Notes: generated by a model from the sequence alone, not told the origin. A DNA stretch of 64,000 nucleotides from Chitinophaga sp. CB10 (GCA_001870995.2 MLAV02000011.1:1-64000), one strand, 5' to 3'. Shown: positions 42,837 to 51,774, counted from the first letter of the stretch. A program made the numbers and translations.

Positions 42837-43838
42837 TTAAGGCACTTCTACCGCGTTCAGGATTTCGCTGAGGATATTTTCGCTGGTAACGTTCTCTGCT
42901 TCTGCTTCATAGGTGAGTCCAACGCGGTGGCGCATGACGTCGAAGCAGATGCTGCGCACGTCTTCCGGGATTACATAACCTCTGCGTTTCATAAAGGCGT
43001 AGGCTTTGGCAGCCAGCGCCAGGTTGATGCTGGCCCTTGGGGAACCGCCGTAGGCGATGAGCGGCTTCAGCTTCTGCAGTTTATAGTCTTCCGGATTACG
43101 GGTCGCAAAAACGATATCGATGATATATTTTTCGATCTTCTCATCCATGTACACCTCGCGCACCAGCTTACGCGCTTCCAGGATATCGGAAGGCTGGATA
43201 ACCGGGCGGATTTCTGGCGTAGCCTGCGGGTTCAGGTTCTGGCGGATGATATGACGTTCTTCTTCCCGGGTAGGATAGCCGATCACCACTTTGAGCATGA
43301 AACGGTCTACCTGCGCTTCAGGGAGCATATAGGTACCTTCCTGCTCGATCGGGTTTTGGGTAGCCAGTACCAGGAAAGGCTCGTCCAGTTTGAAAGTGCT
43401 GTCGCCAATGGTGATCTGTCTTTCCTGCATGGCTTCCAGCAGGGCGCTCTGAACCTTGGCCGGGGCGCGGTTGATCTCATCCGCCAGGATAAAGTTGGCG
43501 AAGATAGGACCACGGCGTACCATGAATTCGTTGCGTTGCTGATTATAGATCATTGTACCGATAACATCCGCCGGCAACAGGTCGGGCGTAAACTGAATAC
43601 GGCTGAATTTACCATTGATGGCAGATGACAGGGATTTGATGGACAGGGTTTTAGCCAAACCCGGCACACCTTCCAGCAGCACGTGCCCCTGGGCCAGCAG
43701 GCCGATGAGCAGGCGCTCTACCATGTATTTCTGCCCTACGATTACTTTACCCAGCTCCAAGTTTAACAGATCCACGAAGGCGCTGGCCTGGTGAATCTTC
43801 TCATTCAGTTGTCGGATGTCGGATGATGTATTTTCCAT
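42837..43838 (-). CDS. MoxR family AAA+ ATPase
   Basis: The 333-residue AAA+ chaperone-like ATPase has Walker A GVPGLAKT (57-64), Walker B LADEINRAP and the MoxR signature ATQNPIEQEGTYMLPEAQ. It is first in the Bat-type operon and probably remodels VWA-domain partners encoded downstream. Motif set and order moxR-DUF58-batD-like-batA are typical of Bacteroidota. Confidence 0.93.
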   Translation of the reverse strand: MENTSSDIRQLNEKIHQASAFVDLLNLELGKVIVGQKYMVERLLIGLLAQGHVLLEGVPGLAKTLSIKSLSSAINGKFSRIQFTPDLLPADVIGTMIYNQQRNEFMVRRGPIFANFILADEINRAPAKVQSALLEAMQERQITIGDSTFKLDEPFLVLATQNPIEQEGTYMLPEAQVDRFMLKVVIGYPTREEERHIIRQNLNPQATPEIRPVIQPSDILEARKLVREVYMDEKIEKYIIDIVFATRNPEDYKLQKLKPLIAYGGSPRASINLALAAKAYAFMKRRGYVIPEDVRSICFDVMRHRVGLTYEAEAENVTSENILSEILNAVEVP

Positions 43839-44021
43839 GCTAATTATTTTTCAGGTGTGCTAAAATAATCATTCTTAGAACAAATAAAACTTATCACTAT
43901 GTGAATGGCCCGTTAAAGTGCTGTTAAACTTGCCACCGTGGCGGGTCTTGCTCATTTTTACCCCCTCCGGCCGCCCAAATTAATAAAGCGCTTCCTTTTA
44001 TCATAATAATTTAGCTTGGTG

Positions 44022-44029
44022 TACATTTG
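44022..44029 (+). promoter_or_regulatory. -7 promoter element
   Basis: TACATTTG is a perfect TAnnTTTG, 24 bp before the gene at 44054; no clear -33 box. Confidence 0.55.
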
Positions 44030-44053
44030 CTGTTCAAGCTAAATTTATAGACT

Positions 44054-44389
44054 ATGGAGGACTTCGCGCAACGCTGGAAACCTATAGAGGATATGCTCAC
44101 AGAAAGATTCGGCAAGACCCCGAATATGGAAGCGATACTGTTTCTCATAGGCATGAACGAAATTAATAACCTGAAAAAGAAATACACCAAAGAACAGAAA
44201 CAGGACCTGATGCACGTGGCCGTATGCACCCTGCTCAGCCAGAGCGGCTATTTTGAGCTGGAAGGCTACGATAAGGACGGATGGCCGCATTTTAAAGAAG
44301 TACAGCCCGTTCCTAAAATGGAAATGGCGGAACAGGAACAGTTTTTAAAAGAACACATCATTGCTTACTTTAACGAAAAGGAAGACTAA
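44054..44389 (+). CDS. conserved small cytoplasmic protein, unknown function
   Basis: The 111-residue protein is largely helical and charged, without signal peptide or membrane helix; it contains MEAILFLIGMNEINN and ELEGYDKDGWPHF. I do not recognise a domain. It has its own -7 element and ends 7 bp before the cyclophilin start, so the two are probably one operon. Confidence 0.7.
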   Translation: MEDFAQRWKPIEDMLTERFGKTPNMEAILFLIGMNEINNLKKKYTKEQKQDLMHVAVCTLLSQSGYFELEGYDKDGWPHFKEVQPVPKMEMAEQEQFLKEHIIAYFNEKED

Positions 44390-44396
44390 CCTCATT

Positions 44397-45056
44397 ATGA
44401 AAAAATTGTTACTCCTTGGCGCCCTGCTGCTGGTAGTGGCCGTAGCTTTTGCTAAGAACCGCAAAGTGAAGATCATTACGCCCTATGGCACCATGATCGT
44501 GCAGTTGTACGACCAGACGCCGAAGCACCGGGACAACTTCATCAAACTCGCCCGCCGTCACTTCTACGACAGTACGCTGTTTCACCGGGTGATCAAAAAT
44601 TTTATGATACAGGGCGGCGATCCGGATTCCAAACACGCTAAACCCGGTCAGCAATTAGGCGAAGGAGATGTGGGTTATACCATTCCTGCGGAGTTCGAGC
44701 TGGACCTCTTCCACCGCAAAGGCGCGCTGGCGGCGGCCCGGGAAAACCGGCCGGACAAAGCATCTTCCGGCTGCCAGTTCTATATCGTGCAGGGGAAGGT
44801 TTTCACCGACGGGCAGCTGGACACGCTGGAAAGAACCCGCCTCGGCGGCCGCAAAATACCGCTGGATCAGCGGGAGGTGTACAAAACCGTTGGCGGCACG
44901 CCACACCTGGATCAGAGCTACACCGTGTTTGGCCAGGTGATAAAAGGCATGGATATTATTGACAAAATTGCCGCTGCCAAAACCGATAAAAATGATCGCC
45001 CGGAAGCCGATATTCCCATGAAAATCAGGCTGAAGAAAAAATGGCTATTCTTTTAG
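44397..45056 (+). CDS. cyclophilin-type peptidylprolyl isomerase
   Basis: The start is taken at 44397 (MKKLLLLGALLL...), which gives a clear Sec signal; the longer frame from 44361 lacks one. The ~219-residue periplasmic protein has the cyclophilin core FHRVIKNFMIQGGDPDSK and SGCQFYIVQG, and catalyses proline cis-trans isomerisation in exported proteins. The C-terminal MKIRLKKKWLFF is unusual but intact. It is cotranscribed with the small upstream gene. Confidence 0.9.
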   Translation: MKKLLLLGALLLVVAVAFAKNRKVKIITPYGTMIVQLYDQTPKHRDNFIKLARRHFYDSTLFHRVIKNFMIQGGDPDSKHAKPGQQLGEGDVGYTIPAEFELDLFHRKGALAAARENRPDKASSGCQFYIVQGKVFTDGQLDTLERTRLGGRKIPLDQREVYKTVGGTPHLDQSYTVFGQVIKGMDIIDKIAAAKTDKNDRPEADIPMKIRLKKKWLFF

Positions 45057-45114
45057 CCGGGAACTCATTGTAATATAACTTTCTGTATTTTTACGGCTCA
45101 AAAATCAAACTTGT

Positions 45115-45495
45115 ATGAATTTTCCATCCAATCTGCGTTACACAAAGGACCACGAATGGGTTCTGTTAGAAGGTAACACAGCTACTATCGGTATCACTGA
45201 ATTTGCTCAACGTGAATTGGGTGACATCGTTTTTGTTGATATTCCAACCGTAGGCAAATCCCTCGGAGCGGAAGAAGTATTTGGTACTGTAGAAGCGGTA
45301 AAAACAGTGTCTGACCTGTTCCTGCCTGTTGCTGGTACAATCAACGAAATCAATCCTGAACTGGATGGCAGCCCTGAACTGGTTAACCAGGACCCATACG
45401 GCGATGGCTGGATGGTGAAAATGACCGTTAATAACCCTGCTGACGTAGAAGGTTTGCTGGACGCTGCTGCTTACCAGGCGCTGGTAGGCGAATAA
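45115..45495 (+). CDS. gcvH: glycine cleavage system H protein
   Basis: The 126-residue carrier holds the lipoyl arm that moves the aminomethyl group between the P, T and L proteins. The lipoylation site is K63 in GTVEAVKTVSD. Length and N-terminus (RYTKDHEWV) are standard. Codon use is more A/T-ending than in neighbours, fitting high expression. The other gcv genes are not nearby. Confidence 0.95.
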   Translation: MNFPSNLRYTKDHEWVLLEGNTATIGITEFAQRELGDIVFVDIPTVGKSLGAEEVFGTVEAVKTVSDLFLPVAGTINEINPELDGSPELVNQDPYGDGWMVKMTVNNPADVEGLLDAAAYQALVGE

Positions 45496-45521
45496 GCAGG
45501 ATAATCATACTTACTATACTT

Positions 45522-45568
45522 ACGAAGGACAACAGGCCGCGTTATTACATGCGCCCGTTGTCCTTCGT
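45522..45568. other. strong hairpin between gcvH and the VanZ gene
   Basis: ACGAAGGACAAC (45522-45533) pairs perfectly with GTTGTCCTTCGT (45557-45568). There is extra inner pairing in the loop but no T-run on either side. It could be an RNA-stability or processing element between the two genes rather than a terminator. Confidence 0.5.
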
Positions 45569-45598
45569 GCATAAAGACCTTAAAGGAAACTACGGTAA

Positions 45599-45994
45599 AT
45601 GAAAAAGAGATATTTCCTGCCGGCTGCGCTGTGGCTGATTTTGATCATGGTGCTTTGTACGCTGCCCGGTAACGACATCCCCAACAACTCATTCCTGGAA
45701 AAAATTCATTTTGATAAATTCGTTCACTTCAGCCTCTTCGGCGGTATCGTCTTCTTTCTCAATCTCGCTATTTACTGGGCCCGGAAACAGGTATCCCCCG
45801 GCCTGCAGGTACTGTTCGTTCTATTTGCCGCATTGTACGGACTGGCCATTGAATTCATCCAGAAGTACTATACCGTAGGCCGCAGCTTCGACCTCATGGA
45901 TGCCCTCGCAGATACCATTGGCGCTATCGCGGGCGTTTTCGTCTTCAAGATTTTTATCGCGCTCCTGACAAAAAATAAAACCTCCGGAAAATAA
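45599..45994 (+). CDS. VanZ-like membrane protein
   Basis: The 131-residue protein has four hydrophobic helices and VanZ-family features: a charged DKFVHF after the first helix and ALYGLAIEFIQKYY, then RSFDLMDALADTIGAIAG. VanZ gives low-level teicoplanin resistance in enterococci, but most homologues have no proven role. It ends before a convergent terminator. Confidence 0.85.
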   Translation: MKKRYFLPAALWLILIMVLCTLPGNDIPNNSFLEKIHFDKFVHFSLFGGIVFFLNLAIYWARKQVSPGLQVLFVLFAALYGLAIEFIQKYYTVGRSFDLMDALADTIGAIAGVFVFKIFIALLTKNKTSGK

Positions 45995-45996
45995 AA

Positions 45997-46019
45997 ATCC
46001 CTCCTGAAACCAGGAGGGA
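45997..46019. terminator. bidirectional terminator, VanZ / OmpA
   Basis: TCCCTCCTG (45998-46006) pairs with CAGGAGGGA (46011-46019); A-tracts before and a weak T-stretch after make it work best for the minus-strand OmpA gene. Confidence 0.75.
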
Positions 46020-46065
46020 ATGTATTTTCAGCTTATGAGAAATAAGTGTACCTTAAAATTCTTTA

Positions 46066-46749
46066 TTACTGCTGACCAGCTTCTTTCTTCGCATCAGCCT
46101 TCATCTTGTCGTTCGCAAAGATGGAGAACTCAACACGACGGTTTTTAGCACGGCCTTCTTCAGTTTCGTTATCAGCAATCGGCTGAGATTCGCCATAGGC
46201 AAAGCCCTGGATACGGGAAGCAGCCACGCCCTGTTTGATCAGGAAAGCGGTTACGCTGTTAACCCTGCGCTGAGACAGACCCATGTTGTACTCGTCTGTA
46301 CCTTTTGAGTCAGTATGACCTTCTACACGTACATATGTATCAGGATACTTGTTCAGCACTTCAGCCAGTTGGGTAATGCTGTTCTGCGCAGCAGGAGAGA
46401 GGTCGGATTTATCGAAACCAAACAGTACGCCAGCGTCAAACTTCACGTTAATACCTTCACCCACACGTTCTACTGTCGCATTTGGCACTTCGTTTTTAAT
46501 TTCCTGTGCCTGTTTGTCCATTTTCTTACCGATAATCGCACCGCCGGCGCCACCGATAACCGCACCCAGGATAGCTCCCAATGCCGTGTTACCAGCAACT
46601 TTACCGATTACAGCGCCCGCAGCAGCACCGCCGCCTACGCCAATTGCAGCACCTTTCTTAGTATTGTCCATGCTCTGCCAGGTTTTACAACTAAACAGCA
46701 TTGTTACGGATAAGACCACTGCTACCAGAACATTTAATTTTTTCATCAT
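46066..46749 (-). CDS. OmpA family lipoprotein-like envelope protein
   Basis: The 227-residue protein has a signal with lipobox LFSC, a glycine-zipper segment (AAGAVIGKVAGNTALGAILGAVIGGAGGAIIG), then a C-terminal OmpA/MotB peptidoglycan-binding domain with GHTDSKGTDEYNMGLSQRR. It ties the outer membrane to peptidoglycan. A TATATTTG -7 element lies 70 bp upstream. Confidence 0.9.
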   Translation of the reverse strand: MMKKLNVLVAVVLSVTMLFSCKTWQSMDNTKKGAAIGVGGGAAAGAVIGKVAGNTALGAILGAVIGGAGGAIIGKKMDKQAQEIKNEVPNATVERVGEGINVKFDAGVLFGFDKSDLSPAAQNSITQLAEVLNKYPDTYVRVEGHTDSKGTDEYNMGLSQRRVNSVTAFLIKQGVAASRIQGFAYGESQPIADNETEEGRAKNRRVEFSIFANDKMKADAKKEAGQQ

Positions 46750-46818
46750 AGTAATTTTTGATATGAAGGTATTATGTAATTATGAGGATGACGGCTCTCC
46801 GTCATTTTCCCTGCTCAA

Positions 46819-46826
46819 CAAATATA
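46819..46826 (-). promoter_or_regulatory. ompA-type gene promoter element
   Basis: The minus strand reads TATATTTG; a TTTG box at 46850-46853 lies 23 bp further upstream, a little longer than usual. Confidence 0.5.
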
Positions 46827-46919
46827 CTGCCAAAGTCGAATTTCTTAGGCAAATACGTTGCTTTGCAAGTGTTAAAAAATATAAAAAAATCTACAACTAT
46901 AATTGCATTACCCCCGGAA

Positions 46920-47495
46920 TTACCCAAAAAGATTCTTCAGCACATCCCCGAAACCGGCTCCGCTGTTCCCCTGTTGTTGTTTGGCGCCATTGCTCAGTAC
47001 ATTTTTGAGGTCGTTGAAATCCACATCGCCATCGCCATCTTTATCCAGGCCGCCTTTCAGCTTACCGAGGATTCCGCCGATGTCCATCCCGGAAGAAGCG
47101 CCGCCGGTCAGGGAACCGAGGATGCCATCCAGGCTAAAACCTTTGTTGGACGGGTCATTCGTTTTGTTAACCAGGGATCCCAGCACCGCAGGGATCAGGC
47201 TGCCGGCAATTTGGGTAGCGGCTCCCTTGTCCAGGTTAAATTTCTTTAACAGCGTATCCAGGAAATTGTTGGAAATATTGTTTACCAACGGATTGGCGTT
47301 CGTGTCCGACTGACCGCCCAGTAGGCTGAGCACCCCGGCTGTATTGCCGTTGGCCAGCTCCTGTTGCAGGCTGGATGTGATAGATTCCGTGGCAGCCTGT
47401 ACCACCGCCTGGTTTTGATCATTAGGGACAGCAGGATTGTTAACCACGGCAATTTGCGCGTGCTCCTGAACCAATTGCAGTAATTGCTCGAACAT
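46920..47495 (-). CDS. DUF937 protein
   Basis: The 191-residue protein has a DUF937/YidB-like region: glutamine- and glycine-rich helices such as LLQLVQEHAQIAV and SLLGGQSDTNANPL, then DKDGDGDVDFNDLKNV, which looks like an EF-hand-type Asp-rich loop. No signal peptide. It is placed between prfA and the OmpA gene, same strand, with gaps of 170-190 bp. Function unknown. Confidence 0.8.
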   Translation of the reverse strand: MFEQLLQLVQEHAQIAVVNNPAVPNDQNQAVVQAATESITSSLQQELANGNTAGVLSLLGGQSDTNANPLVNNISNNFLDTLLKKFNLDKGAATQIAGSLIPAVLGSLVNKTNDPSNKGFSLDGILGSLTGGASSGMDIGGILGKLKGGLDKDGDGDVDFNDLKNVLSNGAKQQQGNSGAGFGDVLKNLFG

Positions 47496-47682
47496 GGTAT
47501 TATGATTTAAAGTGGGGGAGAAAATACGGTTTCACAACTGGATTAAATGTAGGATTTTTCCAGAAGATACGGACAGATCAGTGAAAAGTTTCTATTAACA
47601 AATTGTAAGTGAGCAGGCGCATATAGCCCCCGCTCACAGTTCAAACATTAACGCCGAAGGATTAACTGAAACAGTGCCGCTA

Positions 47683-48747
47683 TCAGCTGCCCTGCTTCAG
47701 TTTCTCCGCATTTTCAGCAAAGGCAAGCGCCTCGATCATATCTTTGATATCGCCGTTCATGAACGCATCCAGGTTATAGACAGTCATCCCGATCCTGTGA
47801 TCCGTTACGCGGCCTTGCGGATAGTTGTAAGTCCTGATTTTGGCAGAGCGGTCGCCCGTGGATACAAGGCTCTTACGCTGGCTGGCAATGGCGTCCTCAT
47901 GCTTGCGCACTGCCGCTTCGTAGATGCGGGTACGGAGCATTTTCATGGCCAGGTCGCGGTTGGAGTGCTGGCTGCGGCCTTCCTGGCATTCCACCACCAC
48001 GCCGGTAGGGATGTGCGTCAGGCGCACGGCGGATTCCGTCTTGTTTACGTGCTGGCCACCTGCACCGCTGGAACGGAAGGTATCCATCTTGATATCGGCT
48101 TCACGGATTTCCACGTCCACGTCTTCCGCTTCCGGCAGCACCGCCACGGTAGCCGCGGAGGTATGCACACGGCCGGAGGCTTCCGTTGCCGGCACACGCT
48201 GCACACGGTGTACGCCTGATTCAAACTTCAGGGTACCATATACGTCATCTCCAGTTACTTCCAGCACCACTTCTTTATAACCGCCGGCAGAACCGGGGTT
48301 TTCGCTGATTACGCTGGTGCTCCAGCCTTTCAGCTCGCAGAAACGGAGGTACATGCGAAGGAGGTCGCCCGCAAAGAGGCTGGCCTCATCCCCACCGGTA
48401 CCGGCGCGGATCTCCAGCATCGCGTTCTTCTCGTCCTGCGGATCCTTAGGGATCAGCAGGTTGCGGATATGCTCTTCCTGCGCTACCTTCTGCTCCTGGA
48501 GTTGTTCGGTTTCGGCTTTTGCAAGTTCGCGCATCTCCTCATCTCCGCTATCCAGCACTTCTTTATTAAAGGCGATATTGTCCAGCAGGTTGCGGTAGGC
48601 ATCATAGGCCTTTACAATCTTCTCCAACTGACGGTATTCCTTACTCAGCTGGCCAAACTTTTTGTTATCACTTACCACCTCGGGGTTGGTAAGGGCCAAC
48701 GATACCTGTTCAAATCGGCCTTTTATAGCTTCCAGTTTGTCTATCAT
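47683..48747 (-). CDS. prfA: peptide chain release factor 1
   Basis: The 354-residue factor ends translation at UAA and UAG. Catalytic GGQ occurs in SSGAGGQHVNK, and the codon-reading tripeptide is PAT in RVPATEASGR, which marks RF1 rather than RF2. A TAATTTTG -7 element lies 61 bp upstream. It diverges from the amidohydrolase gene. Confidence 0.95.
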   Translation of the reverse strand: MIDKLEAIKGRFEQVSLALTNPEVVSDNKKFGQLSKEYRQLEKIVKAYDAYRNLLDNIAFNKEVLDSGDEEMRELAKAETEQLQEQKVAQEEHIRNLLIPKDPQDEKNAMLEIRAGTGGDEASLFAGDLLRMYLRFCELKGWSTSVISENPGSAGGYKEVVLEVTGDDVYGTLKFESGVHRVQRVPATEASGRVHTSAATVAVLPEAEDVDVEIREADIKMDTFRSSGAGGQHVNKTESAVRLTHIPTGVVVECQEGRSQHSNRDLAMKMLRTRIYEAAVRKHEDAIASQRKSLVSTGDRSAKIRTYNYPQGRVTDHRIGMTVYNLDAFMNGDIKDMIEALAFAENAEKLKQGS

Positions 48748-48808
48748 AATTATCTTTGACTTTTGAGTATTCCACCCAATGGGGTAGAAACGCTACTCAA
48801 TCGGGATG

Positions 48809-48816
48809 CAAAATTA
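48809..48816 (-). promoter_or_regulatory. prfA -7 promoter element
   Basis: The minus strand reads TAATTTTG, a perfect TAnnTTTG, 61 bp before the prfA start. Confidence 0.5.
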
Positions 48817-48844
48817 ACATCATTCACGTAATTAAACACCAGGG

Positions 48845-49993
48845 TTGTTGAAACAGATCAAATTAAAGGGAAAAGATATATTTGACGGGCATCGGTTTTT
48901 AGGTGGAAATAAAGTGCTGCTGCTCGACGAAAGTGGCGTGGTTACTGGCATTACAGACGAATCAGCCGCGGGTGAAGCTATCCGGGAAGTGGATGGCATC
49001 CTCCTGCCGGGCTTTGTAAATACGCATTGCCACCTGGAATTATCCCACATGAAAGGCGTCATTCCTGAAAAAACGGGGCTTCCGGCCTTCCTCACGCAGG
49101 TAATGCAGCGCCGGGCGTCCGGGGCAGCGGACCCTCAGGCGGCCATGGCGACAGCGGCACAGGCCATGTGGAATGCGGGTGTTAACGCGGTGGGTGACAT
49201 CAGTAACGGTGACTCTTCTCTCCCCCCTAAAAAAAATAGTACTCTTTACTTCCACACGTTTGTGGAATGTATGGGCGTTGCGGATGCCGGCGCTGAAAGC
49301 CGCTACCAGTACAGTTTGGGCGTATTGGAAGCTTTCCGGCAGATCAACGGCCGCCTGCACCAGTGCTCCCTCGTGCCGCATGCGCCCTATTCCGTGAGTA
49401 AAACGCTGTTCGAGAAACTGGCCGCTACGCCGGATAATACGCCGGTCAGCATCCACAACCAGGAAACGGCGGCGGAAAATCAGCTTTTTGGCAGCAAAAC
49501 CGGGGATTTCATGCAATTTTACGCCACATTTAACATGGATATCTCCGGGTTCGAGCCCACCGGCGGCAATAGCATCGAGGCTTACCTGCCGTATTTTGCC
49601 GGCCAAAAGCTCCTGCTGGTGCATAATACTTTTACCTCCGAAGCGGATATCCGCTTTGCTCAGTCGCAACCGCTGGAAACCTGGTGGTGCCTGTGCCCCA
49701 ACGCCAACCTGTATATAGAAGACCGCCTGCCGGATATTGCGTTGCTCCGAAAAATGAATTGCAATATTGCGATTGGTACGGACAGCCTGGCTTCCAATCA
49801 CCAGTTGTCAGTTTGGGAAGAGATTAAAACCATCCGGGCGCATTTTCCCGGCATTCCGCTCGAAGAGCTGTTGCAATGGGCCACCAGCAATGGCGCCGCG
49901 GCGCTGGGTATCAGCGGCCGGTACGGCAGTTTCACGCCTGGCAGCCAGCCGGGAGTATTGCTGCTGAACGAAGAAGTGATGCGACTGTTCTAA
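48845..49993 (+). CDS. amidohydrolase, candidate aminofutalosine deaminase
   Basis: The 382-residue enzyme has metal-binding H61-C-H63 in NTHCHLELSH, then VPHAPYS, HNQETAAENQLF and IGTDSLASN, the order of adenosine/SAH/chlorohydrolase-type deaminases. Similar Bacteroidota and epsilonproteobacterial proteins deaminate aminofutalosine in the futalosine menaquinone route; I call this a candidate only, since no mqn genes are present here. The start is a TTG at 48845; a second TTG follows at 48848, and no ATG is close. Confidence 0.6.
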   Translation: MLKQIKLKGKDIFDGHRFLGGNKVLLLDESGVVTGITDESAAGEAIREVDGILLPGFVNTHCHLELSHMKGVIPEKTGLPAFLTQVMQRRASGAADPQAAMATAAQAMWNAGVNAVGDISNGDSSLPPKKNSTLYFHTFVECMGVADAGAESRYQYSLGVLEAFRQINGRLHQCSLVPHAPYSVSKTLFEKLAATPDNTPVSIHNQETAAENQLFGSKTGDFMQFYATFNMDISGFEPTGGNSIEAYLPYFAGQKLLLVHNTFTSEADIRFAQSQPLETWWCLCPNANLYIEDRLPDIALLRKMNCNIAIGTDSLASNHQLSVWEEIKTIRAHFPGIPLEELLQWATSNGAAALGISGRYGSFTPGSQPGVLLLNEEVMRLF

Positions 49994-50089
49994 ATAAATT
50001 AGCCGCCTAAGCATTTATACGGCAGAATTTCCGGAAATTCGGGCCCGCCGGGTGCATACCGGCATCAAAAATTATCACCTCCCGTGAAT

Positions 50090-51190
50090 ATGAATAAGTT
50101 TTTGGATACCATTATCCTCGATAACCCGGTCAGGGATTACCTGATACTGATTGGGGTACTGCTCTTTGTAACCGTGATCAAACGGTACCTGTCAAAAATT
50201 GTGGCGGCATTGCTGTTTAGGCTGGTCAAGCGCTGGTCGCCCCTGATTGAGCAAACCAGCTTTGTGGAGCTGCTGCTGAAGCCACTGGAATTCTTCTTCC
50301 TGCTGGTGACCTTCATGTTTACGATCGACAGGTTTAAATTCCCGTCCGTCCTGAATGTGAACGTCTACGGGAAGGCCACGTTGCAGCATGTGACGGACAC
50401 CCTGCTGGAGCTGGCGCTCACCATGAGCATCATCTGGATCGTATTGCGATTGATCGATTTTGTGGCGCTGGTGCTGGAAAAGAAGGCGGATCAAACGCCG
50501 GATATGACGGACAACCAGTTTGTTATTTTCTTCCGCGACTTTTTTAAAGCGATCATCTTTATCATGGGGGCCATTGCCTTCATCCGGATACTGTTTGGCG
50601 TGGCGCTGGTAGAAAAGATCATTGCGGGTCTTGGAATTGGCGCGGCGGCCCTTGCCCTTGCAGCCAAAGAGAGCATCGAAAACCTGATCGGCTCTTTCAT
50701 TATTTTCTTCGACAAACCTTTTAGGGTAGGCGACAACGTTAAGGTAGACGCTTACCAGGGGACTGTAGAAAAGATAGGGCTGCGCAGCACGCGCATACGT
50801 ACATTGGAAAAGACTTTTGTGACCGTGCCTAATAAGAAAATGGTTGACAGTATCCTCGATAACCTTTCATTACGTACGCAGCAACGGGTGAACATGAAAT
50901 TGGAATTGAGCGGGGATACGCCACCGGACCGTATCATGGCGATATTGAAGGACATCCGCGCCATCCTTTCCGGCAATAAAAAAATACTGGAAGGCTTTAC
51001 CGTGAACCTGCACGATTTCAATAAGGACACCGTACTGGTGCAGGTGATCTTCAACACCTATATTATTGACGGCCAGCAGTACGCCGCGCTGCGGGAGGAG
51101 GTCAACCTCGCGATCATGCAGGCGCTGGACAAGGAAGGCATCAAGCTGCCGGGCAGCAGTACCAACGTGGTGTTGCACAACGCATCATAA
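50090..51190 (+). CDS. MscS-family mechanosensitive channel
   Basis: The ATG at 50090 is preferred to a GTG 6 bp before. The ~366-residue protein has four or more membrane helices, then the MscS pore-beta region SFIIFFDKPFRVGDNVKVDAYQGTV (residues ~205-235) and a C-terminal alpha/beta domain. It opens under membrane tension to release solutes during osmotic downshift. Longer than E. coli MscS because of extra N-terminal helices. Confidence 0.88.
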   Translation: MNKFLDTIILDNPVRDYLILIGVLLFVTVIKRYLSKIVAALLFRLVKRWSPLIEQTSFVELLLKPLEFFFLLVTFMFTIDRFKFPSVLNVNVYGKATLQHVTDTLLELALTMSIIWIVLRLIDFVALVLEKKADQTPDMTDNQFVIFFRDFFKAIIFIMGAIAFIRILFGVALVEKIIAGLGIGAAALALAAKESIENLIGSFIIFFDKPFRVGDNVKVDAYQGTVEKIGLRSTRIRTLEKTFVTVPNKKMVDSILDNLSLRTQQRVNMKLELSGDTPPDRIMAILKDIRAILSGNKKILEGFTVNLHDFNKDTVLVQVIFNTYIIDGQQYAALREEVNLAIMQALDKEGIKLPGSSTNVVLHNAS

Positions 51191-51192
51191 AC

Positions 51193-51222
51193 AAAAAAGG
51201 ACGCTTTACGGCGTCCTTTTTT
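51193..51222. terminator. bidirectional terminator, channel / thioredoxin-like gene
   Basis: AAAAAAGGACGC (51193-51204) pairs with GCGTCCTTTTTT (51211-51222), loop of 6 nt. Confidence 0.9.
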
Positions 51223-51244
51223 TATGTCTGTCGGAGTATGTTTT

Positions 51245-51763
51245 TTACTCTTCTCCCTTGGCAGGCTTATCGCCCTTGCTGCTCTTCAGCAGAATGCGGG
51301 ACAGGTCTGCCTCGATGGACTCCTTGGGAGCGCCTACGATGCGGCCTTCTTCCTTACCATCTTTGAAAACGATGATGGTAGGGACTTTTTTCACTTTGTA
51401 ATCGGTAGGGGCGTCGGTATTCATTTTCTGGTCAGCGCCAAACATGGTCACCTGCTCTTCCGGGCTGCCACCCATGATCATTACTTTATAGAGTTGTGGA
51501 ACTACATCGCGGCTGGTTTGATCCCATGTGCCGAGTACCGCTACAATGTTGAAATTGGTACGGTTGGATTTGATATAGTTGAGCATATTATCATTAGGCT
51601 GGTAGTCGTTTACCCCTTTATAGAACCAGGCGTACTCGCTACCGTTCATGAGCGTTTTCATGTCGATCTTTCCTTTCAGCACCTTGTCGTTGCTGTTGGA
51701 TTGAGCCCATGTCAGGGAGGAGACCAGCAAGCCACCACCTAATAGTAACATTTTTAATCGCAT
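51245..51763 (-). CDS. thioredoxin-fold periplasmic protein without CxxC
   Basis: The 172-residue protein has a Sec signal (ends SLTWAQ) and a thioredoxin-like fold, including the cis-Pro region VKKVPTIIVFKDGKEEGRIVG. At the active-site position it reads GTWDQTSRDVVP, without the two cysteines, so it cannot be a standard disulfide oxidoreductase. A binding or chaperone role is likely. It is 12 bp downstream of the MerR gene, same strand, and probably cotranscribed. Confidence 0.8.
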   Translation of the reverse strand: MRLKMLLLGGGLLVSSLTWAQSNSNDKVLKGKIDMKTLMNGSEYAWFYKGVNDYQPNDNMLNYIKSNRTNFNIVAVLGTWDQTSRDVVPQLYKVMIMGGSPEEQVTMFGADQKMNTDAPTDYKVKKVPTIIVFKDGKEEGRIVGAPKESIEADLSRILLKSSKGDKPAKGEE

Positions 51764-51774
51764 AACCTTGTATT

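Noticed and set aside
45599..45994. Teicoplanin resistance by VanZ
   Set aside because: Most VanZ-like proteins have no role in resistance, and no van genes are nearby.
49540..49560. GGGTTCGAGCCC, like a tRNA T-arm
   Set aside because: It lies inside the amidohydrolase coding sequence, and no cloverleaf or acceptor stem can be formed around it.
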